Position numbers and translations under genes: made by a program
Notes under the pieces: generated by a model
Seen by the model: the letters and a program-made list of their open reading frames with translations, nothing else
What the model was told of the DNA's origin: nothing
Database searches by the model: none
Assembly (NCBI GenBank): GCA_030681195.1
Contig: JAUXXJ010000045.1
Span: 124,001-188,000, forward strand
Direction: 5' to 3'
Origin: Rhodocyclaceae bacterium
Lineage (GTDB): Bacteria; Pseudomonadota; Gammaproteobacteria; Burkholderiales; Rhodocyclaceae
DNA: 64,000 bases
In this document: positions 54,405 through 62,517 of the stretch, in pieces
Layout of the letters: each line of letters opens with the position of its first letter
How positions within the stretch are numbered: position 1 is the stretch's first letter

Positions 54405-54712
54405 TGAATGAGCAAGCGCTCGACGATTTTGCCCTGGCCAAGATGCGAATCGACGATTTCGTCAATGTCTTCCTGGTCGACGTAGGTGTACCAGACCGCT
54501 TCGGGATAGACGACGATGACCGGGCCCTGGCCGCAGCGGTCGAGACAGCCGGCGCTGTTGATGCGCACCTTGCCGGGAATCTTGTCGCCGAGCGCCTTGA
54601 CGCGATTCTTGCAGTAGTCGCGCATGGCCTGGGCGTTGTGGTTGTTGCAGCACATCTCGCCAGCGGCGCGCTGGTTGGTGCAGAAAAAGACATGGTATTG
54701 AAAATGGCTCAT
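54401..54712 (-). CDS. thioredoxin-like [2Fe-2S] ferredoxin
   Basis: A 103-residue protein of the thioredoxin-like [2Fe-2S] family. HVFFCTNQR carries the first cysteine, GEMCCNNH the second, and SAGCLDRCGQGPVIVVYPE the last two, followed by VWYTYVDQEDIDEIV. Such proteins are electron carriers related to the NuoE-type and Shethna ferredoxins. The start at ATG 54712 gives the standard N-terminus. It is upstream of and overlaps the hydrolase gene. Confidence 0.93.
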   Translation of the reverse strand: MSHFQYHVFFCTNQRAAGEMCCNNHNAQAMRDYCKNRVKALGDKIPGKVRINSAGCLDRCGQGPVIVVYPEAVWYTYVDQEDIDEIVDSHLGQGKIVERLLIQ

Positions 54713-54746
54713 GGGTCGCTCCTCGTTCATGGATCGACAATGTAGC

Positions 54747-54770
54747 AAAAGTCGGCGGTGGCGGGACGGC
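54747..54770 (+). repeat. 24-bp dispersed repeat, copy 16
   Basis: 23/24 matches, in the 73-bp divergent gap between the ferredoxin and MFS genes, 16 bp before the MFS start codon. It may therefore be part of the leader of the transporter mRNA. Confidence 0.92.
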
Positions 54771-54785
54771 GCTACACTCCCGACC

Positions 54786-56048
54786 ATGCCTGCCCTGCCC
54801 CTCGATCCTGCCCGTGAGCGCCTGTTGCTGGTGACCCTTGCGGCCATCCAGTTTGCGCACATCCTCGACTTCATGGTGATGATGCCGCTCGGCCCGATCC
54901 TGATGCGCGAGCTGGCGATTGATGCGCATCAGTTTGGCCTGCTGGTCTCGTCCTATACCTTCACGGCCGCGCTGGCCGGCATTCCGATGGCGATGGTAGC
55001 CGACCGCTTTGAGCGCAAGCGCATGCTGCTGACGATGTTTGCCTTGTTCGGCCTGGCTACCCTCGCCTGCGCGCTCGCGACCGATTACGCCACCCTGTTA
55101 TGGGCGCGTGGTGTGGCGGGTGCGTTTGGCGGCGTGCTCGGGGCACTGGTGCAAACCATGGTTGGCGACCTGATTCCCTTTGAGCGACGCGGCCGCGCCA
55201 GTGGCGTCCTGATGTCGGCGTTCTCGGTGTCAACGGTGGCGGGCGTGCCGCTCTCGCTGTTTCTCGCCAACGCGTTCGGCTGGCGTTCGCCGTTTTTGTT
55301 GATTGCCGCCCTGACACTGATCGTGCTGCTGGTTGGTGTGCGGCAGTTACCCTTGATGCGGGGCCATCTGCCTTCGGCCACAACCGACGAAACAACGCGG
55401 GCACATCCCCTTGCCGCGATGGCGGTCGTGCTGCGCGACGCCAATCATTGGCGTGCGTTTGCGTTCATGGGGCTGGCGATCTTTTCGGGGTTTACGGTGA
55501 TTCCTTACATCACCATTTATGCGACCGCGAATGTCGGCATCGCGCAGGCCGACATTCCCTATCTCTATCTGGCCGGGGGCTGTGCCACCTTCTTTACCGC
55601 GCGCTGGATCGGGCGTCGCACCGATGCCTGGGGCAAGGTGCGCACCTATCGCCGCGTTGCGATCTTTTCACTGCTGCCCCTGTTTGTGCAGACGCATCTG
55701 TCGGCTTCGCCGCTGTGGCTGATGATTGCCTGTACGACGGTATTTTTCATCCTCGTTCCCGGTCGCATGGTGCCGGTGATGGCGATCATGACCTCCGCCG
55801 CCCAGCCACGCTTGCGCGGCACTTTCATGGCGATCAATGCCTCGGTGCAGAACCTGTGTTCCGGGCTGGCGGCCTATCTGGGCGGCTGGTTGATCGTGAT
55901 GGAAAACGGCAAGGTCGTCGGCTACGGCAACGTGGGCCTGCTGGCGATGGGCATGACGCTGGTGGCGATGCTGTTTGCCGGGACGATTCGGCTGCATGCC
56001 GTCCCGCCGGCGCCGACATTTACACCGGCGGCGGCGCCGGATACTTGA
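54786..56048 (+). CDS. MFS transporter
   Basis: A 420-residue major facilitator protein with twelve predicted membrane helices. It starts ERLLLVTLAAIQFAHILDFMVMMPLGPIL. The loop 2-3 signature reads MAMVADRFERKRMLL, and IPFERRGRASGVLMSAFSVSTVAGVPLSLFLA marks helix 4-5. The pattern resembles drug or arabinose-type exporters; the substrate is not predictable. The true start is ATG 54786. The last residues before the stop, [10 protein letters not shown], come from a 24-bp repeat copy, so the C-terminal tail appears to be repeat-derived. It overlaps the convergent mazG-like gene by 29 bp. Confidence 0.9.
   Translation: MPALPLDPARERLLLVTLAAIQFAHILDFMVMMPLGPILMRELAIDAHQFGLLVSSYTFTAALAGIPMAMVADRFERKRMLLTMFALFGLATLACALATDYATLLWARGVAGAFGGVLGALVQTMVGDLIPFERRGRASGVLMSAFSVSTVAGVPLSLFLANAFGWRSPFLLIAALTLIVLLVGVRQLPLMRGHLPSATTDETTRAHPLAAMAVVLRDANHWRAFAFMGLAIFSGFTVIPYITIYATANVGIAQADIPYLYLAGGCATFFTARWIGRRTDAWGKVRTYRRVAIFSLLPLFVQTHLSASPLWLMIACTTVFFILVPGRMVPVMAIMTSAAQPRLRGTFMAINASVQNLCSGLAAYLGGWLIVMENGKVVGYGNVGLLAMGMTLVAMLFAGTIRLHAVPPAPTFTPAAAPDT
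55998..56021 (-). repeat. 24-bp dispersed repeat, copy 17 (3' end of MFS gene)
   Basis: 22/24 matches, translated as AVPPAPTF in the C-terminal tail of the transporter. It also touches the last codon and stop of the convergent mazG-like gene. Confidence 0.85.
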
Positions 56049-56367
56049 TCGCGTTCTTGGCAATCTTGTCGCGCGCAGCCGCAATCAGGTCGATGTCGAG
56101 CGCATCGGCCAGTTCGACCAGATAGATCAGCGTGTCGGCGACCTCGTCGCGAATCTCGGCAAGTTTCTCCGATGAAGGCGTGAGGCTCTCCTCGGGCGTG
56201 GCCCACTGAAAATGCTCGACCAGTTCGGCGGCTTCGACGATCATCGCCATCGCGAGGTTTTTCGGGGTGTGATATTGCCGCCAGTCGCGGGCGGCGGCGA
56301 ATCCGCGCAGCGCATCGCGCAAGCTGACGAGATCAGTGATAGTGGTCGTAGAGGTTGCGGGTGGCAT
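56020..56367 (-). CDS. MazG-like nucleotide pyrophosphohydrolase
   Basis: A 115-residue all-alpha NTP pyrophosphatase that hydrolyses non-canonical or excess (d)NTPs. The metal-binding acidic motifs are IVEAAELVEHFQW (ExxE) and EIRDEVADTLIYLVELADAL (ExxD). The N-terminus contains WRQYHTPKNLAMAM, as in the short MazG-like or iMazG group. It overlaps the VanZ-like gene by 35 bp upstream and the convergent MFS gene by 29 bp. Confidence 0.92.
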   Translation of the reverse strand: MPPATSTTTITDLVSLRDALRGFAAARDWRQYHTPKNLAMAMIVEAAELVEHFQWATPEESLTPSSEKLAEIRDEVADTLIYLVELADALDIDLIAAARDKIAKNAIKYPAPPPV

Positions 56368-57406
56368 TGCGACTCCTTGAAAGCATCAGCCAGGGCAGGG
56401 CGAAGAAGGGCCACAGCGCGGTGGCGAGGCGTGTGAGCCCGTTGAAGTTGAAAAAGTGGCCCTGCTGCCAGGTGCGCAGGGTGTCTTCCAGATAGGGGTT
56501 ATCCGGCATCAGGTTGGCCAGCACGGCGGCGAACATCAGGGCCAGCGCGGCGAGGGCCTGGCGCAAGGCGGCGGGCAGTGGCATCACGGCAATCCACAGC
56601 AGCAGCCCCAGCCCGAGGCCACCGAGGCTGCCCGGCGTGGCCCAGGCAAGCCCCCGGTCGCCATGCATCAGCACCAGCAAGGCAAGGCTCTTGACGGCGA
56701 GTGCGGCGAGCACCAGGACGGGGGGCAGGAGCAGCGGATGGTTGGCAGCAAGTCGGGTGGCAATCAGGGCGATCGCCCAGGTTTGTGCGGCGACGCTGGC
56801 CATTTCCAATACCTGGAAGTCTTCGGCCGCAAATGGCAGGGCGGCGGGCAGGCCGAGCAGGCTGCGCAGGTTGCCATTGCCGAACAGGATGGTTTCCGGA
56901 TTGAGCTGGGTCAGCAACCAAAGCGCCACCAGCACCAGCCCGAAATCGCCGTTGGGGCCGTGCAGAAAACGCCGTTGCCGCCAGGCATGCAGACGGCCGC
57001 CGTCGAGCAGATCGCGCCCCCAGCGCAGGCTGAGCAAAGCACCCAGAAAGGCGCCGCTGGCATTGCTGGCGAAATCGAGATTGGAGGGCACGCGGCTGGG
57101 CAGGTAGTTTTGCAGGGCCTCGATGCCGAAACTGAAGCCGGCAGTACCGAGGGTGGCCAGCAAGACGGCCAGCAGCGGGGCGACTGAGCGGCTCAGTACC
57201 GCAGCCCAGAGAAAGCCGAGCGGCAGATACGCCAGTGCATTGACGCCAAGGTCAAAGTGTGTGAAATAGCGCGGCCACGCCGCATTGAGAAAGGTGAAGG
57301 GTTCGATACCCGAGTCACGCCAGCCACTGAAAGGATGCAGGCTGGCATACAGCACCAGCAGCGTGTAGACGCCGGCAAGATACAGCGGCAGGCGTGAGCG
57401 CATCAT
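56333..57406 (-). CDS. VanZ-family membrane protein
   Basis: A 357-residue protein with an N-terminal VanZ-like domain: YLAGVYTLLVLYASLHPFSGWRD, FDLGVNALAYLPLGFLWA, EALQNYLPSRVPSNLDFASNASGAFLGAL. Several further hydrophobic segments follow, about nine in total. VanZ-like proteins are integral membrane proteins with unknown biochemical role outside teicoplanin resistance. It is extended about two-fold at the C-terminus compared with the minimal family. It is co-directional with the mazG-like gene. Confidence 0.87.
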   Translation of the reverse strand: MMRSRLPLYLAGVYTLLVLYASLHPFSGWRDSGIEPFTFLNAAWPRYFTHFDLGVNALAYLPLGFLWAAVLSRSVAPLLAVLLATLGTAGFSFGIEALQNYLPSRVPSNLDFASNASGAFLGALLSLRWGRDLLDGGRLHAWRQRRFLHGPNGDFGLVLVALWLLTQLNPETILFGNGNLRSLLGLPAALPFAAEDFQVLEMASVAAQTWAIALIATRLAANHPLLLPPVLVLAALAVKSLALLVLMHGDRGLAWATPGSLGGLGLGLLLWIAVMPLPAALRQALAALALMFAAVLANLMPDNPYLEDTLRTWQQGHFFNFNGLTRLATALWPFFALPWLMLSRSRNATRNLYDHYH

Positions 57407-57433
57407 CAGTGAGCGCTTACGGAACTGCCTGAC

Positions 57434-57925
57434 TCAGGCGTGGCGCGGCGTGGCCAGCCGTGCGCGCAAGCGCAACAGCAGTTCGGCGGGGGAAAGCCGG
57501 GCGGGGTCGAAGCGCGGCAGATCGATGCCGTCGAGCGTGTTTTTTACCAGCAGGCCGAGGTCGGTATCGCCTTCCATCAGCAGGCGGCGGTTGAAAAACA
57601 GCGTGTCCGGGTCTTCCTCGCGGGCCAGCAGGGCAATGAAGTCGCGCGCCCGGGCCGAGATAGTGAGATCCGCTGGCGTGGTGTCGAAGACAGGACGGAA
57701 ACCGCGTTCGCCGTAGCCGAAACGCAACGTCATGCCGGCATCGATGACACGGATGACGAAGCGCTTGCCAATTAGCGGTTCCAGCGGTTCGCGTGGAATC
57801 AGGCGGTCAAGCACCAGATTCAATCCGGTGACCAACGCTAGCGTCGGCGGCAGTTGCGGCAACTTGAGGCCGAGGCGTGCCAGGGGGGCCGGGAGCGTAA
57901 AGTCAGGCAGTTTGAAGTTGGTCAT
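57434..57925 (-). CDS. ubiT: UbiT, SCP2-type ubiquinone biosynthesis accessory factor
   Basis: A 163-residue SCP2-fold lipid-binding protein needed for oxygen-independent ubiquinone synthesis. Marks are [64 protein letters not shown] and [17 protein letters not shown]. The start at ATG 57925 overlaps the ubiV stop (ATGA). It is the last gene of the ubiU-ubiV-ubiT operon. Confidence 0.95.
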   Translation of the reverse strand: MTNFKLPDFTLPAPLARLGLKLPQLPPTLALVTGLNLVLDRLIPREPLEPLIGKRFVIRVIDAGMTLRFGYGERGFRPVFDTTPADLTISARARDFIALLAREEDPDTLFFNRRLLMEGDTDLGLLVKNTLDGIDLPRFDPARLSPAELLLRLRARLATPRHA

Positions 57926-58800
57926 GTCGTTACCCAATCCAGTCCAGGTTGTTCGTGCCAGAAGCCGTTGCAATAGTTGCCTGCTGGCATATTTGCCGCA
58001 TTGCCTTCAATCCGCGCACGATAGGCGCCAATGATCGCGCTCATGTGATCCGACTGGGGCGACAGGCGCAGCAGTTTGACACCTGTTTCGACCAGCGCCG
58101 GCAACTCATGGTCGAGATGATAAACCCGCGCGGACAGGGTCTGGATGCCGTTGATCGTCAGGAAGTCGGCGCCCTCGCGCGTCTTGAGATTCAGGCCATC
58201 GGGAAACTCGATGCAACGGAACTCGCAACTGTCCTTCTGCAGGTGGTAGCGGCGGGCGGTGAAGCAGCGTGCCGAATAGGCGAGGGGCAGACGGCCATGG
58301 GCGAAGACTTCGGTTTCCATACCGCTCGGCATGTCCTTGTTGATGTTCGTAAGCGCCGTGCGTCCCATCTCGGGCGGCATGACCCAGCGTGTGGCACCGC
58401 AGTCGGCCAGCAGTTTCAGGGTGTGGCTGTTGAAGATGTTGAGCGTCGGGCCGGCGACAAAAGTTTGCCTACGTTCGGCGAGTTGGCGTACCGCGCCCAT
58501 CTCGTTGGCCTCGATGGTCAGGCGGGTATCTTCCTTGGCGGCGTCCATCAGGCGGCGCACCGCCTTGAGATCGGATTCCGATTCGATCAGCGGCAGGGTC
58601 GACAAGGCAACCTCTTTGCCGGCATCGGCGAGTACGGTGGCGACCTCGATCCAGTCGTCGAGACGCATCTCGTGGCGACGCGAACAGACGGCTTCCCCGA
58701 GATAGATGACGTCGACAGGCTGCTCGGCCATCTCGGCATAGAAGTCCATCGTCCGCTGGCGCGGCCAATAGAACAGCAAGGGACCGAGTGAAAGCTTCAT
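57922..58800 (-). CDS. ubiV: UbiV, oxygen-independent ubiquinone hydroxylation protein
   Basis: A 292-residue U32-peptidase-like protein that with UbiU hydroxylates the quinone ring without oxygen. Start [15 protein letters not shown] (ATG 58800) matches family N-termini better than a GTG two codons earlier. The [4Fe-4S] cysteines are in [26 protein letters not shown]. Other marks are [11 protein letters not shown] and [12 protein letters not shown]. It overlaps ubiU and ubiT by four bases each. Confidence 0.96.
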   Translation of the reverse strand: MKLSLGPLLFYWPRQRTMDFYAEMAEQPVDVIYLGEAVCSRRHEMRLDDWIEVATVLADAGKEVALSTLPLIESESDLKAVRRLMDAAKEDTRLTIEANEMGAVRQLAERRQTFVAGPTLNIFNSHTLKLLADCGATRWVMPPEMGRTALTNINKDMPSGMETEVFAHGRLPLAYSARCFTARRYHLQKDSCEFRCIEFPDGLNLKTREGADFLTINGIQTLSARVYHLDHELPALVETGVKLLRLSPQSDHMSAIIGAYRARIEGNAANMPAGNYCNGFWHEQPGLDWVTT

Positions 58801-59804
58801 TTCCACGGTCGGTTATAGGCGCCGAGGGTGGCAGACTGGCCTTCGGAGACTTTGTTCAACTCCGCCATCCAGGCCGGCGAGACGACAAAGTGATCTGGAT
58901 CGCGTGTGCAGGCGTCGATGGCGCTGCGCCACACCTTGGTCACCTGCGTCACATAGGCCGGACTGCGCTGGCGACCCTCGATCTTGATCGCGCGGATGCC
59001 CATCTTCAACAGCTCGGGCAGCAGTTCGAGCGTGTTCAGGCTGGTCGGCTCCTCGATCGCGTAGTAGGTCTCGTCATCGACCTCGAAGCGGCCCTTGCAC
59101 AGCGTCGGATAACCGGCCCGTTCGCCGGCGCCGAACTTGTCGATCAGGATGCCGTTGAGGCGCGTCTCCATGCCGGTCGGCGTTTCTTCGTAGCGCACTG
59201 ATTTTCCAGGCGAGCAGGCGCCGTTGCAGTTTGGCGAGGTGCCGGTGGCGTAGGCCGACAGGGCGCAGCGGCCTTCGACCATGACGCACAGGCCGCCGAA
59301 GCCGAACACCTCGATTTCGACCGGTGTGTTGTTCACCACCTGCTCAACCTGCGCCAGCGACAACACGCGCGGCAGCACGGCGCGCTGGATGTTGAAGCGC
59401 TCACGGTAGAAGTTGATTGCCTCGTAGTTGGTGGCCGAACCCTGCACGGATAGATGCAGGCGCAGTTGCGGATGGGTGCGGTGGGCGTAGTCCATCAGGC
59501 CCGGATCAGCGAGGATGATGGCGTCGACGCCAAAGGCGGCGGCCTTGTCGACGGCGGCCGTCCACCGTGACCAATTACTGCTTTGCGGGAAGGTATTGAG
59601 CGCGATGAGCACCTTGGCGCCACGCTGGTGCGCGTAGGCGACGCCTTCCTTCAGGCTCTTGTCGTCAAAGTTGAGGCCGGTGAAATTGCGCGCGTTGGTC
59701 TCGTCGCGAAAGCCGGTATAGACGCAGTCGGCGCCATGGTCGACGGCAGTCTTGAGAGCCGGCAGGCCGCCGGCAGGGCAGACGAGTTCGAAAGGGGTAT
59801 CCAT
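58797..59804 (-). CDS. ubiU: UbiU, oxygen-independent ubiquinone hydroxylation protein
   Basis: A 335-residue U32-family partner of UbiV. It begins [26 protein letters not shown], contains [17 protein letters not shown] and the [4Fe-4S] cysteines in [25 protein letters not shown] and the TLCKGRF region. The start at 59804 fits the family. The predicted FNR-dependent promoter puts the transcript start only about three bases upstream, suggesting a leaderless message. It is first in ubiUVT. Confidence 0.96.
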   Translation of the reverse strand: MDTPFELVCPAGGLPALKTAVDHGADCVYTGFRDETNARNFTGLNFDDKSLKEGVAYAHQRGAKVLIALNTFPQSSNWSRWTAAVDKAAAFGVDAIILADPGLMDYAHRTHPQLRLHLSVQGSATNYEAINFYRERFNIQRAVLPRVLSLAQVEQVVNNTPVEIEVFGFGGLCVMVEGRCALSAYATGTSPNCNGACSPGKSVRYEETPTGMETRLNGILIDKFGAGERAGYPTLCKGRFEVDDETYYAIEEPTSLNTLELLPELLKMGIRAIKIEGRQRSPAYVTQVTKVWRSAIDACTRDPDHFVVSPAWMAELNKVSEGQSATLGAYNRPWK

Positions 59805-59806
59805 GG

Positions 59807-59855
59807 AGGGCGGACTATAAAACTTCGCCGTCCGTATCGGCTTGACTTGGGTCAA
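59807..59855 (-). promoter_or_regulatory. FNR-type class II promoter of ubiUVT
   Basis: TTGACCCAAGTCAA at 59842-59855 (minus strand) is a perfect TTGAC-N4-GTCAA palindrome of FNR/ANR boxes. Exactly 22 bases lie between it and TATAGT (59814-59819), the spacing of a box centred at -41.5, which puts +1 near 59807. Anaerobic induction is predicted, in line with the function of the operon. Confidence 0.82.
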
Positions 59856-59863
59856 CGACTACA

Positions 59864-59914
59864 AAAAGTCGGCGTGACCGAAGGGAATCCCTTGTTCGGG
59901 ACTGGCGGGACGGC
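59864..59914 (+). repeat. 24-bp dispersed repeat, copy 18, split by a 27-nt insertion
   Basis: The left part AAAAGTCGGCG (59864-59874) and right part CTGGCGGGACGGC (59902-59914) join to a perfect 24/24 copy. The 27 inserted bases (59875-59901) carry an imperfect inverted repeat (CCGAA.GGGA / TCCC.TTCGG). The copy lies between ubiU and the DUF5615 gene. Confidence 0.93.
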
Positions 59915-59923
59915 GTAAACATC

Positions 59924-60274
59924 CTAAGGCCGCTTGATGCGCACCTTGTTTTCTGTAGCCACCACAAAGCATCCGGCCCACTCCCCGATCTCGGTGGCGA
60001 TTGCCTGCACGGCGGCGACAAGCGCTCCTGCGCCAGGTTCGCGCAAGCGCAGCAGCAATACGCCGGGGTGCGTTCCTGGTGCAAATTGCCGGGTATCGGA
60101 AAAATCGAGGTCTTGGGTGATGAGGAAGCGGCCCTCGGTGTTTACCACCTGCCAAATATCGGCATCAGGTCGCCCGGAAAGATTTTCCTCGGGTACGGTA
60201 TGTACGTCGTGCCCGTTCGCAGCAAGGATTCCCGCCAGCCGCGACGGCAGGTTTTCATCGAGCTTGATCTTCAT
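59924..60274 (-). CDS. DUF5615 PIN-like toxin
   Basis: A 116-residue PIN-like protein. The N-terminus MKIKLDENLPSRLAGILAANGHDVHTV and the GRFLITQDLDFSDTRQF segment hold the conserved acidic residues of the Mut7-C/DUF5615 family, followed by PGVLLLRLREPG. Members are proposed RNase toxins paired with DUF433 proteins, as here, with a four-base overlap. It lies beside the ubiUVT promoter and the split repeat. Confidence 0.9.
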   Translation of the reverse strand: MKIKLDENLPSRLAGILAANGHDVHTVPEENLSGRPDADIWQVVNTEGRFLITQDLDFSDTRQFAPGTHPGVLLLRLREPGAGALVAAVQAIATEIGEWAGCFVVATENKVRIKRP

Positions 60275-60516
60275 GCCAGCGCTGGTGTGGCTGACAGTGG
60301 CAGGTCTTCCTCGGCAGAAACGGCAGCAAAGGCGATTACCGCGCGCAGTCCGTCGCGCGTCAATGTTGGAAAGTCGGCGAGAATTTCATCGTCGCTCATG
60401 CCCTCGGCAAGGCTGGCAAGAATGGTGCGTACCGTGACGCGTGTTCCTGTGACGACAGCCTCGCCGCCACAGATGGCCGGGGCGCGCAGAATGTAAGGTT
60501 TGAAGTTCATGGTCAT
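60271..60516 (-). CDS. DUF433 antitoxin
   Basis: An 81-residue DUF433 protein (winged-helix-like DNA-binding fold). It starts MTMNFKPYILRAPAICGGEAVVTGTRVTVRTILASLAEGMSDDEIL, the diagnostic region for the family, and continues into FPTLTRDGLRAVIAFA. ATG 60510 is an alternative start. It overlaps the DUF5615 gene by four bases and would act as antitoxin and autoregulator. It is transcribed in the same direction as the EVE-nuclease gene, 44 bp downstream of it. Confidence 0.88.
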   Translation of the reverse strand: MTMNFKPYILRAPAICGGEAVVTGTRVTVRTILASLAEGMSDDEILADFPTLTRDGLRAVIAFAAVSAEEDLPLSATPALA

Positions 60517-60560
60517 GGCGGGATTTTCCTGGAAAGTGAAGGTATGGTGCATGTTAGTTT

Positions 60561-62123
60561 TCAAGAAGCTTTCGATGGCGGTTTCACAAGTATCGACTGA
60601 CGACCAACTACGGCAAGCACTTGATGGAATATGTCCGGGTGATTCAGTTCTCCCCAACTTCGATAGGTATGGTGTTCGATCTGGAAGGCGTCCCGGTGCT
60701 TCTCGAATATCCAGATGCCTTCGCGTGCCGCGAGCGCCATCACATCGCATTGCAGCCGAACTGCGTATGACTTGGCTTGCAGAAATGCCTCTTCAAACTC
60801 TCGCCGTGACGACAGCTGGTATTTGGACTCGATGATCATCCGGGCGCTTTCATTTCCACGCCCCATCACCGCACCGATTGCATAATCGGGGTAGTTTCTT
60901 TCTCCACGCCCCATACGCACTGGCATCTGCCTGACCCAATCCTTGTCTCGATAGCCAAGTTGGGAAAGCAAAGGCTCGATCAACTGGATCTCGACGTCGC
61001 GCTCGTTTCCGAGGTCAACTTCAAGCTGTGCCGGCGGAGTCTGCATTACCGGAAGCACGGAGCGATCCTGTCCTTGCGCCACCATCAGATCGACAATGGC
61101 TTGGTACTCCTCGAAAGACAAAGGTGCTTTGCTGCTTGGACCCTGAAAGTTGGCGCGAATCGCCCCTTTTTTCGAAAGCAGTGGATCGGTCTTCAGTGTG
61201 GTCAAGGGGACCGCCGCCGTTTTGATTGGCGCGGCAATCCAGGCAATGCTGTGATAGTGAAAAAAAGGATCGACGAAGCCGTCGGACGCTGCGCGCCAGA
61301 TCGAATGGATGCAGCTTTTCGGCCTGACGAGGTACATCACCAAAATGTCTCCACGCCGAACGCCTGAATTGGCGTTCCAATAGCGAACAGTTTCGTGTGT
61401 GTCTAGCTCGACTGTCTCGATGTCATTATTCCCTGCGCCGCCGGTAATTATCCAGGCCTTCGTTGGCAAAGGAAGATCGTTTGCGTCCGTGGGCGTAACG
61501 AACTCCTTAGCAAAATCGTAGAGGAAAGCGCACATCTCGACAGCATTGAGTCCATGCAACTGTCGGAATTCCTGCCAGACAGTATTGATGTCGAGATAGT
61601 AAAAAGCACGGCCAGTTTTGTCGCCTTTGCTTGGCACAGGGGCAAGCGGGATGCCGAATTCCTCATGGATTTCCGTGAGCTGATGAAAGCAACTGCGGAA
61701 GTCGTAAGGCAGGAAATACCCTGGATGAGCTTGATGCAACCCTAGAGAGATGGCAGCAACGTAGTCGTACCAATCTTCCTCAGCTTCGCCAAAGAAAAAT
61801 ACATCATCGACCTTGCCAGATTTATCCGTAGCTTGATAAGGAATGTAGTTTTTGTAAAGCTCGATATAGGCTTCTTCTGCCTGTTCTCTGGAGCAAATCG
61901 GTAGCTTTTCTGCTGCGGACTTCACCAAATCGACGATGTCGACATTGATGACCGGTTCGTTATATTGATCGAGAAATTCTTCCTTAACGAACACTTTGAA
62001 TACTTCGATCAAATCGGGATCGTTATCGAAGATTTCCTTTGTCGGGTTGGCATAACGCTGCAACGCAGCTTTCCCGCGTTCAGTCTGACTGTAGTTTCCC
62101 CAGAGGAATTTATTGAAGCGCAT
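60561..62123 (-). CDS. EVE-like domain fused to PD-(D/E)XK nuclease, putative modification-dependent restriction enzyme
   Basis: A 520-residue protein with three parts. Residues 1-220 have no family that I recognise (MRFNKFLWGNYSQTERGKA; GEAEEDWYDYVAAISLGLHQA). Residues about 222-348 look like an EVE/PUA-like fold: AWIITGGAG, GVRRGDILVMYLVRP, HSIWRAASDGFVDP, LTTLKTDPLLSKKGAI and PLSFEEYQAIVDLM; EVE domains bind modified bases in DNA. Residues about 372-475 resemble the HsdR N-terminal nuclease: ERDVEIQLIEPLLSQLGY, P412-D413, E432-S433-K434 and QAKSYAVRL, a PD-(D/E)XK core. No helicase or methylase is encoded nearby. A defence role is inferred. Confidence 0.82.
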   Translation of the reverse strand: MRFNKFLWGNYSQTERGKAALQRYANPTKEIFDNDPDLIEVFKVFVKEEFLDQYNEPVINVDIVDLVKSAAEKLPICSREQAEEAYIELYKNYIPYQATDKSGKVDDVFFFGEAEEDWYDYVAAISLGLHQAHPGYFLPYDFRSCFHQLTEIHEEFGIPLAPVPSKGDKTGRAFYYLDINTVWQEFRQLHGLNAVEMCAFLYDFAKEFVTPTDANDLPLPTKAWIITGGAGNNDIETVELDTHETVRYWNANSGVRRGDILVMYLVRPKSCIHSIWRAASDGFVDPFFHYHSIAWIAAPIKTAAVPLTTLKTDPLLSKKGAIRANFQGPSSKAPLSFEEYQAIVDLMVAQGQDRSVLPVMQTPPAQLEVDLGNERDVEIQLIEPLLSQLGYRDKDWVRQMPVRMGRGERNYPDYAIGAVMGRGNESARMIIESKYQLSSRREFEEAFLQAKSYAVRLQCDVMALAAREGIWIFEKHRDAFQIEHHTYRSWGELNHPDIFHQVLAVVGRQSILVKPPSKAS

Positions 62124-62158
62124 GGGCGAGCCTTTCTGGGTAGCTTTCCCAAATTTCG

Positions 62159-62182
62159 AAAAGTCGGCGCTGATGGGACGGC
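62159..62182 (+). repeat. 24-bp dispersed repeat, copy 19
   Basis: 22/24 matches, in the gap between the EVE-nuclease start and the antitoxin-like gene. It is in the same orientation as copies 18 and 20. Confidence 0.87.
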
Positions 62183-62192
62183 GTTACTGAGG

Positions 62193-62432
62193 TCAGCTGG
62201 ACTGCACTTCGCGCCGGATACCGTTCCAGTCGAGTGTGACCATGCCTGCGTCGAGTGCGTTTTGCCGCAGCGCGCGTAGGCGTTGACCGAGAACCTGTTT
62301 GGCTTCGCTGGAAGCGGCCGGAGCGATGGGGCGTAGCACAACCTCTACCTCACCCTCGGGAAAATCGGCGGGCAGATCAATCACCAGACGATGCGACCCG
62401 GTGACGACAGCATGGACGGCATAAGGGGGCAT
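62193..62432 (-). CDS. small antitoxin-like protein
   Basis: A 79-residue protein: MPPYAVHAVVTGSHRLVIDLPADFPEGEVEVVLRPI, then a helical basic tail (LGQRLRALRQNALDAGMVTLDWNGIRREV). The N-terminal strand pattern with the DLP..PEGEVEV segment is common in orphan antitoxins that precede PIN toxins, but no toxin gene follows. It is flanked on both sides by same-orientation repeat copies about 325 bp apart, as if on its own cassette. Confidence 0.65.
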   Translation of the reverse strand: MPPYAVHAVVTGSHRLVIDLPADFPEGEVEVVLRPIAPAASSEAKQVLGQRLRALRQNALDAGMVTLDWNGIRREVQSS

Positions 62433-62483
62433 GGTGAATCCTCTCGTTACAAATGGCGCAACAGATATTACCGAAGTTCGGTG

Positions 62484-62507
62484 AAAAGTCGGCGCTGGCG
62501 GGACGGC
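62484..62507 (+). repeat. 24-bp dispersed repeat, copy 20
   Basis: A perfect 24/24 copy between the antitoxin-like gene and the stop of the diguanylate cyclase gene. Confidence 0.95.
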
Positions 62508-62517
62508 ATCACATGTT

